The notes under the pieces: generated by a model
What the model saw: only the letters and a program-made list of their open reading frames with translations
Databases searched by the model: none
Told to the model about the DNA's origin: nothing
In this document: positions 34,921 to 43,629 of the stretch, one piece after another
Layout of the letters: each line of letters begins with the position of its first letter
Position numbering within the stretch: the stretch's first letter is position 1
Position numbers and translations under genes: made by a program
NCBI GenBank assembly: GCA_002705055.1
Contig: PAHY01000041.1
Span: 1-46,643 of the forward strand
Reading direction: 5' to 3'
Source: Planctomycetota bacterium
Lineage (GTDB): Bacteria > Planctomycetota > UBA1135
DNA length: 46,643 nucleotides

Positions 34921-36237
34921 ATGCGCGACCCCCAGGTCCCGAGCGCGCTCGACTGCATGCACTGCGGCTTCTGCCAGCAGGTGTGCCCGACCTATCTCGC
35001 GACCGGCGACGAGAACGAGAGCCCGCGCGGGCGGCTGTTCCTGATGCGCGCGGTCGAGGAGAACCGCCTCAAGCTCGACGACGCCGTCGCGGCCCACCTC
35101 GACCATTGCCTGGATTGCCGCGCCTGTGAAACCGCCTGCCCGAGCGGCGTCGAGTATGGACGCGTGCTCGAGCCCTTTCGGATCCGGCAACGTGCGCAGC
35201 GCCCGGACGACGCCGGGGCCGCCAGCCGCGGGCTGTCCGGCTACGTGCAGCGCCAGATCCTGCCCGACCGCGCGCGCACACGCCGCTGGCTGGCACCGGC
35301 GCGCGCCGCCCAGCGCGTCGGCCTGGGCAAGCTCGCCGGCGCGCTGCGCCTGCCCAAGCTCCTGCCGCGCGGGCTGCGCCGGCTCACCGAGCAGCTGCCG
35401 CCGCCGCCTCCGAAGCTCGAACCGCTGCCGGAGCGGATCGTGGCGAGCAGCGCCGATGCGCCGCGCGTCGCGCTCTTCCTCGGCTGCGCCGGCGAGAGCT
35501 TCACGCCGCAGACCAACCGCGCTGTCGCCGCCGTGCTGCAGGCGCTCGGCTGCACGATCGAGATTCCGCAGGAGCAAGGCTGCTGCGGCGCGCTCGCCTA
35601 CCACGAAGGTCGGGCCGAAGACGCGAGCGCCGCATGGCGCGCGCTCGCCCGTCAGTTCGGGGGCGAAGATGCCCCGCAGCACCTGATCACGACCGCCGCG
35701 GGTTGCGGTTCGATGCTGCACGATCTGCCGCGCGTCGCCGAGGAACTGCAGGTCGACGAAGACACGGTCCTGCGCCTGGGTCGCCGCGCGATCGATTTCC
35801 ATGCCTTCGCAGCGAAGCTGGATTGGCCAAACCACCTGCAGGCGATCCCGCTGCGCGTCGCCTATGACCCGGCCTGCCATCTCGTGCACGCCCAGCGCGT
35901 GCGCGACGAACCGCTCGCGCTCTTGGCAAGCGTCCCCGGGCTGGAATGCGTCCCGTACGAAGAAGCGGAGCTCTGCTGCGGCGCGGCAGGCAGCTACGTG
36001 CTGAGCCAACCGGAGCTCTCCGATCAGATCGGCGAGCGTAAGGCGCGTCACCTGATTGCCAGCGGCGCGCAGGCCGTGCTCACCGCCAACGTCGGCTGCG
36101 CGCTGCAGATCCAGCGCTGCCTCCGCAAGCTGGGCCACCCTCTGCCGGTGTTTCATCCGGCCGAAGTCCTCGCCGCAGCCCTCGGCGTCGGCGAGCTGCG
36201 GGTGGCGGGCCAGGTCTACGGGCGTGAGGCGCGCTAG
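34921..36237 (+). CDS. glcF: Glycolate oxidase iron-sulfur subunit (GlcF-like)
   Basis: 438 residues. Two ferredoxin-type [4Fe-4S] motifs: Cys12-x2-Cys15-x2-Cys18-x3-Cys22-Pro and Cys63-x2-Cys66-x2-Cys69-x3-Cys73-Pro. The C-terminal half has two CCG domains (QGCCGALAYHEG and ELCCGAAGSYVL). GlcF passes electrons from the FAD subunits of glycolate oxidase to the quinone pool at the membrane. The GlcD and GlcE partners are not in this window, so a related lactate or glycerol-3-phosphate oxidoreductase subunit cannot be fully excluded, but the length and the MHCGFC start favour GlcF. It lies 9 bp downstream of the sialidase gene. Confidence 0.88.
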   Translation: MRDPQVPSALDCMHCGFCQQVCPTYLATGDENESPRGRLFLMRAVEENRLKLDDAVAAHLDHCLDCRACETACPSGVEYGRVLEPFRIRQRAQRPDDAGAASRGLSGYVQRQILPDRARTRRWLAPARAAQRVGLGKLAGALRLPKLLPRGLRRLTEQLPPPPPKLEPLPERIVASSADAPRVALFLGCAGESFTPQTNRAVAAVLQALGCTIEIPQEQGCCGALAYHEGRAEDASAAWRALARQFGGEDAPQHLITTAAGCGSMLHDLPRVAEELQVDEDTVLRLGRRAIDFHAFAAKLDWPNHLQAIPLRVAYDPACHLVHAQRVRDEPLALLASVPGLECVPYEEAELCCGAAGSYVLSQPELSDQIGERKARHLIASGAQAVLTANVGCALQIQRCLRKLGHPLPVFHPAEVLAAALGVGELRVAGQVYGREAR

Positions 36238-36245
36238 CCACGGTC

Positions 36246-36614
36246 ATGGAGGACCGCACGCCAGCTCCGCTCGCGCGTCCGGCGATCCCGGTCGCGCTCG
36301 AAGCGCTGGCCTGGCTCTACCTGCCGCAGCTGCTGCCCTTCTTCGCCGGACCGCTGATGGAGTGCGAGCACTGCATCCGCTTGTTCCTGCAGCTGTTCCT
36401 CGTGCTGCCCGGCGCGCTGATCGGCCTGCTGGCCGCGGACGGTCTGCTGTGGGTGTGGATCCTCTCCGCAGTCTGCAGCTTCGTCGTCTTCTCGATCGCC
36501 TTCAACGTCCTGGGCACCCTGCGCGCCCGCTGGCCCCGCCTGATTCTGGGAGCCTGCATCGGCGCCTGCAGCGCCGGCAACGCCTGGGTCATCGCCGCGG
36601 CCCTTCGGGCCTAG
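36246..36614 (+). CDS. Small membrane protein of unknown function
   Basis: 122 residues with three or four hydrophobic segments (LAWLYLPQLLPFFAG; LFLQLFLVLPGALIGLLAA; LLWVWILSAVCSFVVFSIAF; LILGACIGACSAGNAWVIAAAL). A CEHC pair sits between the first two. No family is recognised. It starts 8 bp after glcF and is likely in the same transcript. It ends 6 bp from the convergent HD gene. Confidence 0.6.
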   Translation: MEDRTPAPLARPAIPVALEALAWLYLPQLLPFFAGPLMECEHCIRLFLQLFLVLPGALIGLLAADGLLWVWILSAVCSFVVFSIAFNVLGTLRARWPRLILGACIGACSAGNAWVIAAALRA

Positions 36615-36620
36615 CTCGCC

Positions 36621-37199
36621 TCAGGCGACCGCACCCGTCCCGGTGATGCCGAGCTCTTCGGCGTGCGGCTTGAGCGCATCAATCAGGAACTGAATGTGCT
36701 CGCCCATCTCGACGCCGAGCAGCCGCGCGCCTTCGGTGACCTCAAAGCGATCCACCCCGGCGGCGAACTTCTTGTCCTTGAGCTTCTTCTTGACGCTCTT
36801 CGGGGTGAGCGAGGCGATGCCATCCGGGCGCAGATAGCAGCAGGCCATGATCAGCCCGGTCAGCTCATCGCAGGCCAGCAGCGCCTTGTCGAGCGCGGAC
36901 TTGTACTCCTTGCCCCACTGGGTGTAGTGGGCAGAGATGGCGTAGGCCAGCTCGCCTTCGCCGCGCTCTTCCAGCCAGGCCACGATCCGCTGCGGGTGCT
37001 CCTCGGGCCATCGCTCGTAGTCCGCGTCGTGCAGCATGCCGGCGATGCCCCAAGACTCCGCAGCCTCCGGCCCGGGGCCGTAGCGCTCGGCCGCGGCGCG
37101 CATGGTCACCTCGACGGCGCGCGCGTGGCGCAGCAGCGAATCCGTCTTGGTCCACTCCTCGAGCTTGGCCTGAGCTTCGTCGCGCGTGATCTGACTCAT
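36621..37199 (-). CDS. HD domain hydrolase
   Basis: 192 residues with the HD metal-binding pattern: SLLRHARAVE (His25), GMLHDADYE (His57-Asp58) and downstream ISAHYTQWG. Proteins of this shape are annotated 'HD domain-containing, hydrolase'; substrates are usually nucleotides or phosphate esters and are not predictable here. The C terminus is Lys-rich (KSVKKKLKDKKF). The start at 37199 lies 6 nt after a TAGGAT hexamer, so it is probably leaderless. It is divergent from the selenoprotein gene. Confidence 0.85.
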   Translation of the reverse strand: MSQITRDEAQAKLEEWTKTDSLLRHARAVEVTMRAAAERYGPGPEAAESWGIAGMLHDADYERWPEEHPQRIVAWLEERGEGELAYAISAHYTQWGKEYKSALDKALLACDELTGLIMACCYLRPDGIASLTPKSVKKKLKDKKFAAGVDRFEVTEGARLLGVEMGEHIQFLIDALKPHAEELGITGTGAVA

Positions 37200-37205
37200 G
37201 CCCTG

Positions 37206-37211
37206 ATCCTA
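37206..37211 (-). promoter_or_regulatory. -10 element of the HD gene
   Basis: TAGGAT on the minus strand, 6 nt before the ATG at 37199. Confidence 0.5.
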
Positions 37212-37226
37212 GCCGCGCTCCTCGTC

Positions 37227-37232
37227 TACGAT
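37227..37232 (+). promoter_or_regulatory. -10 element of the selenoprotein gene
   Basis: TACGAT ends 6 nt before the ATG at 37239. Both promoters of this divergent pair fit in a 39-bp gap. Confidence 0.5.
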
Positions 37233-37238
37233 GGCAGG

Positions 37239-37739
37239 ATGCGCGCCCCCCTTCGACTCGGACTGAGCCTGCTCGCGCTGGGCGCGGTTTCCTGTTCCAG
37301 CTTCCGCGCGGCCTGGACGGGCGCCTTCAACACCGACCTCGAGCAGTCCGCGGCGCCGCGCCTCGTCGGCGGCGCCTGGATCGATGACCAGGGCATCGAC
37401 GATCAGCCGCGCGAGCTGAGCATCGACTCGGAGATGGTCGTGGCTTTCTTCCGACCCGGCTGAGGCCCCTGCCAGGAAGAGATGCCCGGCCTCGTGCAGG
37501 CCAGCTTGCAACACCCGGACCTGCCCTTCATGGGCGTCACCGCCGCCGAACGCGGCGAGGCCGCGATGTTCCGCACGGACTATGGCTTGCCTTTCCCGGT
37601 GCTCGCCGAAGCCCAGGAATCGCTGGATGCCTGGGGCGTCGACTTCATCTGGGGCAACGCGGTCTACTACGTCGGCCACACCGGCCACGTGGAGGCGCAG
37701 GGCGTCCGCGAGGTCGAAGGTCTGTTGCTGCTGCGCTAG
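37239..37739 (+). CDS. Thioredoxin-fold lipoprotein, probable selenoprotein (UGPC)
   Basis: Read through the in-frame TGA at 37461-37463, the product is 166 residues. A lipoprotein signal (LLALGAVSC, Cys19) is followed by a TlpA/peroxiredoxin-like domain: LVGGAWIDDQG, MVVAFFRPG-U-GPCQEEMPGL with selenocysteine at residue 75 and Cys78, FMGVTAAE, YGLPFPVLAEAQ, and WGNAVYYVGHTGHVE before the terminal strand. The TGA stands where this fold has the first Cys of CxxC. Frame, codon bias and domain continue without a break on both sides. A SECIS-like hairpin lies at 37488-37502. A usual gene caller would stop at 37463 and lose the redox domain. The alternative is a nonsense mutation (TGC to TGA) or sequencing error. 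It is convergent with the M16 gene by CTAG. Confidence 0.72.
37488..37502 (+). promoter_or_regulatory. Candidate bacterial SECIS element
   Basis: A perfect 5-bp stem (GGCCT/AGGCC) closes a CGTGC loop that begins 29 nt after the TGA. As I recall the bacterial SECIS rule, the apical loop should start about 16-37 nt after UGA and have a G in its first two positions; this fits both. The stem is short, so structure alone is not proof. Confidence 0.45.
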
Positions 37740-40609
37740 TCGGTCTGCTCCTGCGGTAGCACCAACAGGACCGAGCCGCGCGCGGCGGGCAGGTAGCGCG
37801 CCGCGAGCTCGTTCAGGAACGCTCGATCGAGCTTCTCGTAAGCCTCCAGCACGGTGCGCGCGGCTTCCAGCGACGCCGGCGCGGTCTGCGCCTCATCGAG
37901 CACGCTGATCCAGTAGCCGTTGGTCCGGCGCGCGTCGCGCAGCTGCTTGAGCACCGGCGCGACGAGACGATCGATTTCCTGCTGACTGACGCCCTCGTCG
38001 GCCAGCTCCTGGGCCACGCCCAGGCAGGCCTCGAGCAGCGCCTCGCTCTGCGCCGGATCGCCGGAAGCCTGGATCATGATCCCGCCCAGACCCAGCCAGG
38101 TCTGCGAGCTCTCCGCTCCGGCCGAGGGGGAGTAAGCCGCGCCGAGCTCCTCGCGCACGCGCAGGCGCATCCGATCGTCGACGATGGTCCCGAGGAAGGA
38201 CAGGTGACGCCGGGTGCGGTCATCCATGCCATCGGTCGTCGGGAAGACCAGGAACAGGTCGGCCTTCTCATCTTCGGTGTCGATCCGGCGCGTCATCCGC
38301 AGGCCTTCCGCGAGCGAAGCCTGCGGCATGACGGCGGGCAGGAGCAGCGCCTCGCGCTCGGGCATCGCGCCGAAGGTGCGGCCGACCGCTTGGACGGCGT
38401 CGTCGACGCTGACATCCCCCACGATCGTGATCTCGATCGGCGGCTCGCTGAGCGGCCCTTCCAGCACCGCGCGCAGCGCTTCCATATCGAAGGACTCCAG
38501 CGCTTCGCGACTCGGGAAGTTCTGGAAGCCGAGCACGCTCGCGCGCGGGTCGTCCTGCAGCAGAGCCGGCGTGAAGTCCATCAGCAGCGGACCCTGTGCC
38601 GAGTGCGTGAACTGCTCGAAGATCAGCGGGATCTGGCTGCGGATCAGCTGCAGCAGGTCGGGGCGCCAGCCCGGGTGCTCGAGCATCGCCTGCAGGAGCT
38701 CGAGCTGGAAGGGCAGGTCTTCGGCGGTCGTCGCGCCACCCAGCCCGAAGGCATCCTCGCCGATGCTGAACCCGGCGCCGACTTGGCGACCCGCCGTGAG
38801 GCGGCGAATGTCGTCGCTGTCATGCTCGACCAGGCCGCCGCCGCTGTACAGCGCGTCGCCCAGCATCATGGCCGCCGGCTGATCCACGGGCATCGCCAGC
38901 ATGCCGCGCCCGACCCGCACGCTCACCAGCACCTCGCGGTCACGGAAGTCGGTCGACTTCACGTTGAGCATCACGCCGTTGCGGAAGCGGAACTGCTGGA
39001 CCAGGGCGTCCTCGCCGCTTTCCCCGACGACCTCGGGCAGCGGGACGCTGTTGCCTTCGCTGGAGTAGGCCCAATCCTTGCGCGCGACCTCGACCGAAGG
39101 CTGAATCTTGCGCTCGCGGGCGCGTTCGTAGATACCGGTGAACAGCGACTCGGGGTCGCCGATCTGAATCGGCCCGACGCAGGTGATCGTCAGCTGCCCC
39201 TCGCGCCACTCGGCACGCAGAGCTTCGAGGCAATCCTCGACGGTCAGCGCCTCGAGTGCCGGGCGGAACAGCTCGCGATCAAAGCGCGCGGAGGTCGGCA
39301 CGATCCCCTCCTCCACTTCCAGCAGAATGCTCTCACGCAACGCGCCACTGGGCGTCGTCGCTTCGCGCTCGACCGCCTCGTCCATGCTCAGTAGCCAGTC
39401 GGCCCGGATTTCCTCGAGCTCGTCCTGCCGGAAGCCGAAGTTGAGCGCGCGGCGCACCTCGATGAACGCCTCTTCGAGGGCCTCGCCGAATTGCTCCGGT
39501 GGGGCGACCACGTCCAGGCTGCCCCCGGTGAGCAGCTCAAACTGCCCGGCTAGGCCGACGCTCGCGCCCAGATAAGGCGTGTCCGGTTCCTTGACCAGCT
39601 CGCTGAAGCGCAGATTGAGCATGGCGTGGGCCACGCCCCGACGCAGCGCACGCAGGCGCTCCTCGCGACTGTCCGGCACCGCTTCGTCCGGCCGCACCTG
39701 CGCGAGCGTCATTTGCATCGTCGGCAGCTCGCGATTCTGCACCGCGATGAAAGGCTGCTCGAGCGTGGGCAGCCCGGGATCCGGCTCACGTTCGAGCGGC
39801 ATCTTGGGAACCGGCACGTCCGCGAAGTACTCGGCGATCAGCCCGCTGGGGTCGCGACCGTCGAGATCGCCGACCACCACCAGCGTCATGTTCTCTGGGC
39901 GATACCGGCGCTGATAGAAGTCGCGCACCATCTCGGCGTCGAAGGCATCCCGCGCCTGCTTGATGCCGATCGGCAGCCGCTCGGGGTAGAGCGTACCGGC
40001 GTACTGCTGCTCGAGCAGTTCGATGAAGGCACGCATCCCGGCCGACTCGCGCTCGCGCTCCTCGCCGTCGATCACGCCCTTCTCGGCCTGCACTTCGGCG
40101 TCGTCCAGATCGAGGCCCGCGGCAAAGTCGCGCAGCACCAGCATGCCCTCCCGCAGCGTCTCCTCATCGTTCTCGGGCAGGTCCAACTTGTAGACCGTCT
40201 CCGAGAAACTGGTGTGGGCGTTGGTGTCGGCGCCGAAGGCCATGCCCTGCTCCTGGAACCACTCCACGAGCGTGCCGGCCTCAAAGTTCTCCGAGCCGTT
40301 GAAGGCCATGTGCTCGAGGAAGTGCGCCATGCCCCGTTCCGCCTCGGTCTCAGACAAGGAGCCGACGTTGACGTGCAGGCGCAGGTAGACCCGGCTCTGC
40401 GGCTCGGGGTGATCGGCCCAGGCCCAGCGGACCCCGTTGTCGAGCGCGCCGTACTGCACCCGCGGGTCCGCGGGCAGATCCGTCTGGGTATGCGGCCAGA
40501 CCTCGACCTCGGTGGCGACGGTCTGCTGCACCTGCGGCGGATGACATGCCAGCAGGAGCGGCGCCAGTCCGGCGCAGAATCCCCAAGAGAGTCGAGTCGT
40601 GCGAGCCAT
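37736..40609 (-). CDS. M16 (pitrilysin/insulinase) family zinc peptidase lipoprotein
   Basis: 957 residues with a lipoprotein signal (LAPLLLAC, Cys22). The inverted zinc motif is HFLEH (His96, Glu99, His100) in ERGMAHFLEHMAFNGSENF, with the distal glutamate region EKGVIDGEERERES about 80 residues later. A second, catalytically silent M16 half follows (from about residue 540), giving the clamshell of the 100-kDa class (PqqL/zinc protease type). It degrades peptides in the periplasm; substrates are unknown. A TAGAAT hexamer ends 6 nt before the ATG at 40609, so it is probably leaderless. Confidence 0.92.
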   Translation of the reverse strand: MARTTRLSWGFCAGLAPLLLACHPPQVQQTVATEVEVWPHTQTDLPADPRVQYGALDNGVRWAWADHPEPQSRVYLRLHVNVGSLSETEAERGMAHFLEHMAFNGSENFEAGTLVEWFQEQGMAFGADTNAHTSFSETVYKLDLPENDEETLREGMLVLRDFAAGLDLDDAEVQAEKGVIDGEERERESAGMRAFIELLEQQYAGTLYPERLPIGIKQARDAFDAEMVRDFYQRRYRPENMTLVVVGDLDGRDPSGLIAEYFADVPVPKMPLEREPDPGLPTLEQPFIAVQNRELPTMQMTLAQVRPDEAVPDSREERLRALRRGVAHAMLNLRFSELVKEPDTPYLGASVGLAGQFELLTGGSLDVVAPPEQFGEALEEAFIEVRRALNFGFRQDELEEIRADWLLSMDEAVEREATTPSGALRESILLEVEEGIVPTSARFDRELFRPALEALTVEDCLEALRAEWREGQLTITCVGPIQIGDPESLFTGIYERARERKIQPSVEVARKDWAYSSEGNSVPLPEVVGESGEDALVQQFRFRNGVMLNVKSTDFRDREVLVSVRVGRGMLAMPVDQPAAMMLGDALYSGGGLVEHDSDDIRRLTAGRQVGAGFSIGEDAFGLGGATTAEDLPFQLELLQAMLEHPGWRPDLLQLIRSQIPLIFEQFTHSAQGPLLMDFTPALLQDDPRASVLGFQNFPSREALESFDMEALRAVLEGPLSEPPIEITIVGDVSVDDAVQAVGRTFGAMPEREALLLPAVMPQASLAEGLRMTRRIDTEDEKADLFLVFPTTDGMDDRTRRHLSFLGTIVDDRMRLRVREELGAAYSPSAGAESSQTWLGLGGIMIQASGDPAQSEALLEACLGVAQELADEGVSQQEIDRLVAPVLKQLRDARRTNGYWISVLDEAQTAPASLEAARTVLEAYEKLDRAFLNELAARYLPAARGSVLLVLPQEQTD

Positions 40610-40615
40610 CCCAGC

Positions 40616-40621
40616 ATTCTA
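40616..40621 (-). promoter_or_regulatory. -10 element of the M16 gene
   Basis: TAGAAT on the minus strand, 6 nt before the ATG at 40609. Confidence 0.5.
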
Positions 40622-40633
40622 GGCAGCCGCCGC

Positions 40634-40639
40634 TAGGCT
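40634..40639 (+). promoter_or_regulatory. -10 element of the DUF885 gene
   Basis: TAGGCT ends 6 nt before the ATG at 40646. Together with the opposite TAGAAT, both promoters of this divergent pair lie in a 36-bp gap. Confidence 0.5.
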
Positions 40640-40645
40640 GGATCC

Positions 40646-42361
40646 ATGCTTCGGTTCCCCCACCTCCTCCTTGCCGCCGCGCTCATCGCCGCGACCCCGG
40701 CGCCGGCTGCACCCCAGGCGGAAGCACATCGGGCCGCGTCGATGGACGAACTGATCGCGCAGTATCAGGCCGACCTCGGCGCGCTCGGCCGCCTGTACGA
40801 CTTCCCCTTCTCCGAACGTCGCACCGCCGACTTCCGCCAGCTGTATACCGCCTGGCTCGGCGTGCTGGACGGCATGGATTACGCGAGCCTCAACCGCGCC
40901 GACCGGGTCGACTGGCATCTGCTGCATGATCGCGTGCGCGATGACCTGCGCGGCCTCGAGCTGGACGCCGCGCGCGAAGCCGAAGTGCTGCCGCTGGTCC
41001 CCGACTTCGCCCCGCTGCTGGAGCGCCTGCATGGGCACGCGGACCGCGAGTTCGCCGACGGCGAAGCCACCGCCGTCGCCTTCGAAGCGATGCGCAAGGC
41101 GCTGGCCACCAAGCGCGCGGAGCTGAAGGAGCAGAAGCCGGAGATCGGCGCTTCCCTGGGGCGTCGGGCCGGCGGCATGGTGCAGCAGCTGCGCCGCGCC
41201 TGCTCGAGCTGGATGCGCTTCTACGCCGAGTACGATCCGGAGTTCACCTGGTGGTGCGCCCAGCCCTGGGAAGGGCTCGAATCGGAGCTGCGTGACTACG
41301 CCACCTTCCTGGAACGCGAGCTGGGCGGGGTCCGCCCCGGCGACACCGACACCCTGGTCGGCGACCCGATCGGCCGCGAGGCCCTGCAGCAGGCGCTCTA
41401 CGCCGAGCGCATTCCCTACACCCCGGAAGAGCTCATCGCGATCGCCGAGCGTGAGTTCGCCTGGTGCATGGAAGAGCGCCGCAAGGCCGCCAGCGAGATG
41501 GGCCTGAACGGCGACTGGGCTGCCGCGCAGGAAGAGGTCAAGAAGGCACACCCGGGCCCCGGCGATCAGCCGCCGATCATCAAGATGCTGGCCGACGAAG
41601 CGGTCGACTTCCTGGAAGAACGCGATCTGCTGACCATCCCCGCGCTGTGCAAGCAGGTCTGGCGGATGCAGATGATGACCCCGGAGCGGCAGAAGTTCAC
41701 TCCTTACTTCACCGGCGGCGAGGTCGTCTCGATCAGCTATCCCACCGAAGGCATGGAGCACGCCGACAAGCTGATGTCGATGCGCGGCAACAACCTGCAC
41801 TACTCGCGCGCGGTCGTGCACCACGAGCTGATCCCGGGTCACCACCTACAGGGCTACATGGCCCAGCGCTGGAACACGCAGCGACGGATGTTCCGCTCGC
41901 CCTTCCTCGTCGAAGGTTGGGCCCTCTACTGGGAGATGCGCCTCTACGACATGGGCTTCGCGCCGACGCCGGAGGATCGCATCGGCATGCTGTTCTGGCG
42001 CTCGCACCGCTGCGCGCGGATCATCTTCTCGCTGAAGTTCCACCTCGGCGAGTGGACGCCGCAAGAGTGCATCGACTTCCTGGTCGAGAACGTCGGTCAC
42101 GAACGCCGCAACGCCACGGCCGAGGTGCGTCGCTCCATCCAGGGCGGCTACGGCCCGCTTTACCAAGCGGCCTACATGACGGGCGGCCTGCAGCTGCTGG
42201 CGCTGCACGAGGAGCTGGTCGAGAACGGCCCCTACTCCGAGAAGGAGTTCCACGACGCCGTGCTGCGGCAGAACTCGATCGCCATCGAGTACCTGCGCGC
42301 CGCGCTCAACGACGAGCCGCTGCCCAAGGACTTCCCGGTCAGCTGGCGCTTCGCGGACTAG
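40646..42361 (+). CDS. Exported DUF885 family metallohydrolase
   Basis: 571 residues with a signal peptide (LLLAAALIAATPAPAAPQA). The family signature AVVHHELIPGHHLQGYMA carries His393-Glu394 and His399 (residues 392-400), followed by SPFLVEGWALYWE, the pattern of DUF885 proteins, which are gluzincin-like metallopeptidases. The substrate is unknown; secretion suggests peptide scavenging together with the neighbouring M16 peptidase and the amidohydrolase elsewhere in the window. It is divergent from the M16 gene and ends in a CTAG overlap with the DUF5722 gene. Confidence 0.88.
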   Translation: MLRFPHLLLAAALIAATPAPAAPQAEAHRAASMDELIAQYQADLGALGRLYDFPFSERRTADFRQLYTAWLGVLDGMDYASLNRADRVDWHLLHDRVRDDLRGLELDAAREAEVLPLVPDFAPLLERLHGHADREFADGEATAVAFEAMRKALATKRAELKEQKPEIGASLGRRAGGMVQQLRRACSSWMRFYAEYDPEFTWWCAQPWEGLESELRDYATFLERELGGVRPGDTDTLVGDPIGREALQQALYAERIPYTPEELIAIAEREFAWCMEERRKAASEMGLNGDWAAAQEEVKKAHPGPGDQPPIIKMLADEAVDFLEERDLLTIPALCKQVWRMQMMTPERQKFTPYFTGGEVVSISYPTEGMEHADKLMSMRGNNLHYSRAVVHHELIPGHHLQGYMAQRWNTQRRMFRSPFLVEGWALYWEMRLYDMGFAPTPEDRIGMLFWRSHRCARIIFSLKFHLGEWTPQECIDFLVENVGHERRNATAEVRRSIQGGYGPLYQAAYMTGGLQLLALHEELVENGPYSEKEFHDAVLRQNSIAIEYLRAALNDEPLPKDFPVSWRFAD

Positions 42362-43584
42362 TCTTCGTCGGCATCCGCCTGCATCTGGGCGATCACCTGA
42401 CCGAGCACGCGGCCACCCACCGGGGTGTCGCAGACGCGGAGCAGCTCCCAGATCAGACGCTTGCGCCCGGGGTCGGCCACCGACCCCGGGCGATTCTCGT
42501 ACAGGCCGAAGCGCAGCCCGCCCTCGTGGGCGTGATCGACGTGCCGGTGATAGATGAAGGCGTCGATGCCGGGCAGGCTCTCGACTTTGCGCCAGGCCAG
42601 GGCGAAGGCCGCGGCCTGATCGCGTTCGCCAGTCGGATCGTCGCGGCAATGGAAGCCCTGCTCGCTCAGGATCACGCGCCGCGGTTGGCCCTGCCACTGA
42701 AGCTCGGTGCGCGTCAGGTAGTCCGTCAGCACCTCCAGGTTCTTGAATGTGATCCGCGGCGTCGTCACTTCGGCGCGCGCGGTTGTGTCTTCCCAAAAGC
42801 GGCAGTCGAAGAGGTTCTCTGGGTAGGGATGAAAGGCGACGTGCCAGGGGAAGTCACCGCCCTCGCGCGCGCGGGCCGCGAAGGCGTCGAGCAGCACGCG
42901 CCCGGAGCAGGCCTGCTCGGCGTCCCCCGCCGCGAAGCGCGCCTGCCAGTGATGCTCAAGCGAGACGTAAACCCGGGCGTCGGCGTCGCGCGCTGCGACC
43001 ACCTCGTGCACCAGCCGCACCGCGGGCTCGTAGGCCGCGACCACATCCTTCAGCTCGGCGCGGCCGAGGTTGTACCACCACCAGTGCGAGTTGACTTCGT
43101 TGCCGACGATCCAGCCACGGACCCGCCCGACTTCGCTCCCCGGTCCGTAACGATCGGCGAGCTGCGTCAACACCGCGCGCAGGTAGCGCTGCCCCGCTTC
43201 ATCCAGTACGCGGAAGGCGCCCAGCTGATTCGGGGCGCGCGCGTCATAGCGCGGGTCGAACTGCAGCGCGTCGATCTCGGCGCGGCCGGTCGCCCGCGCT
43301 AACAGGATGAAGTTCAGCTCGACGCCGGCGGCCGCCAATGGGCGCACCTGCGCATCCAGCGCGCGCAAGCTGGCCTCTCGCAGCACCGGCCGGCCGTCCT
43401 CATCGAGCCGCTCCACCAGGTGCCCCAGCTGCACGTTCAGCGTGGCGTGCGCGATGCCCAGCGCGAGCGCGTCGTCGACCATCTGCACCTGCAGCCCCTT
43501 CTTGCTGCGAGGCGGATCGGCCTCTTGAGCCGACGCCATCGCGGCCGACAAGAGGAGCCAGGTGGCCAGGGCGAGGCAGCGCAT
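42358..43584 (-). CDS. Exported DUF5722-like protein, glycosidase-like barrel
   Basis: 408 residues from the ATG at 43584, which opens a signal peptide (LATWLLLSAAMASA); the frame continues upstream without support. The body begins KKGLQVQMVDDALALGIAHATLNVQLG, which I associate with DUF5722. It has features of a clan GH-A TIM barrel: GNEVNS (Glu163 at the acid/base position after strand 4) and VILSEQGFH (Glu308 at the nucleophile position). A glycoside hydrolase role is therefore plausible but untested. A CAGGAT hexamer ends 6 nt before the ATG. Confidence 0.75.
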   Translation of the reverse strand: MRCLALATWLLLSAAMASAQEADPPRSKKGLQVQMVDDALALGIAHATLNVQLGHLVERLDEDGRPVLREASLRALDAQVRPLAAAGVELNFILLARATGRAEIDALQFDPRYDARAPNQLGAFRVLDEAGQRYLRAVLTQLADRYGPGSEVGRVRGWIVGNEVNSHWWWYNLGRAELKDVVAAYEPAVRLVHEVVAARDADARVYVSLEHHWQARFAAGDAEQACSGRVLLDAFAARAREGGDFPWHVAFHPYPENLFDCRFWEDTTARAEVTTPRITFKNLEVLTDYLTRTELQWQGQPRRVILSEQGFHCRDDPTGERDQAAAFALAWRKVESLPGIDAFIYHRHVDHAHEGGLRFGLYENRPGSVADPGRKRLIWELLRVCDTPVGGRVLGQVIAQMQADADED

Positions 43585-43590
43585 GCTCCC

Positions 43591-43596
43591 ATCCTG
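43591..43596 (-). promoter_or_regulatory. Putative -10 element of the DUF5722 gene
   Basis: CAGGAT (one change from TAGGAT) on the minus strand, 6 nt before the ATG at 43584. Confidence 0.4.
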
Positions 43597-43617
43597 CCGC
43601 CGCAGGTGCCCACTCGC

Positions 43618-43623
43618 TAGGCT
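43618..43623 (+). promoter_or_regulatory. -10 element before a CTG start
   Basis: TAGGCT ends 6 nt before the CTG at 43630, the same spacing as before ATG starts elsewhere in the window. Confidence 0.5.
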
Positions 43624-43629
43624 GCTGCT

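Noticed and set aside
33301..36156. 951-codon minus-strand open frame
   Set aside because: Antisense across both the sialidase lipoprotein and glcF, which are well supported.
37239..37463. A short 74-residue lipoprotein ending at the TGA, with a separate gene at 37482
   Set aside because: The lipoprotein would stop in the middle of a thioredoxin fold, and the downstream piece would lack the first half of the same fold and the redox Cys78; both are in one frame with constant codon bias.
37471..37490. Hairpin GCC-A-GG/CC-C-GGC directly after the TGA as the SECIS
   Set aside because: The loop begins only 13 nt from the UGA and lacks a G in its first two positions; the hairpin at 37488-37502 fits better.
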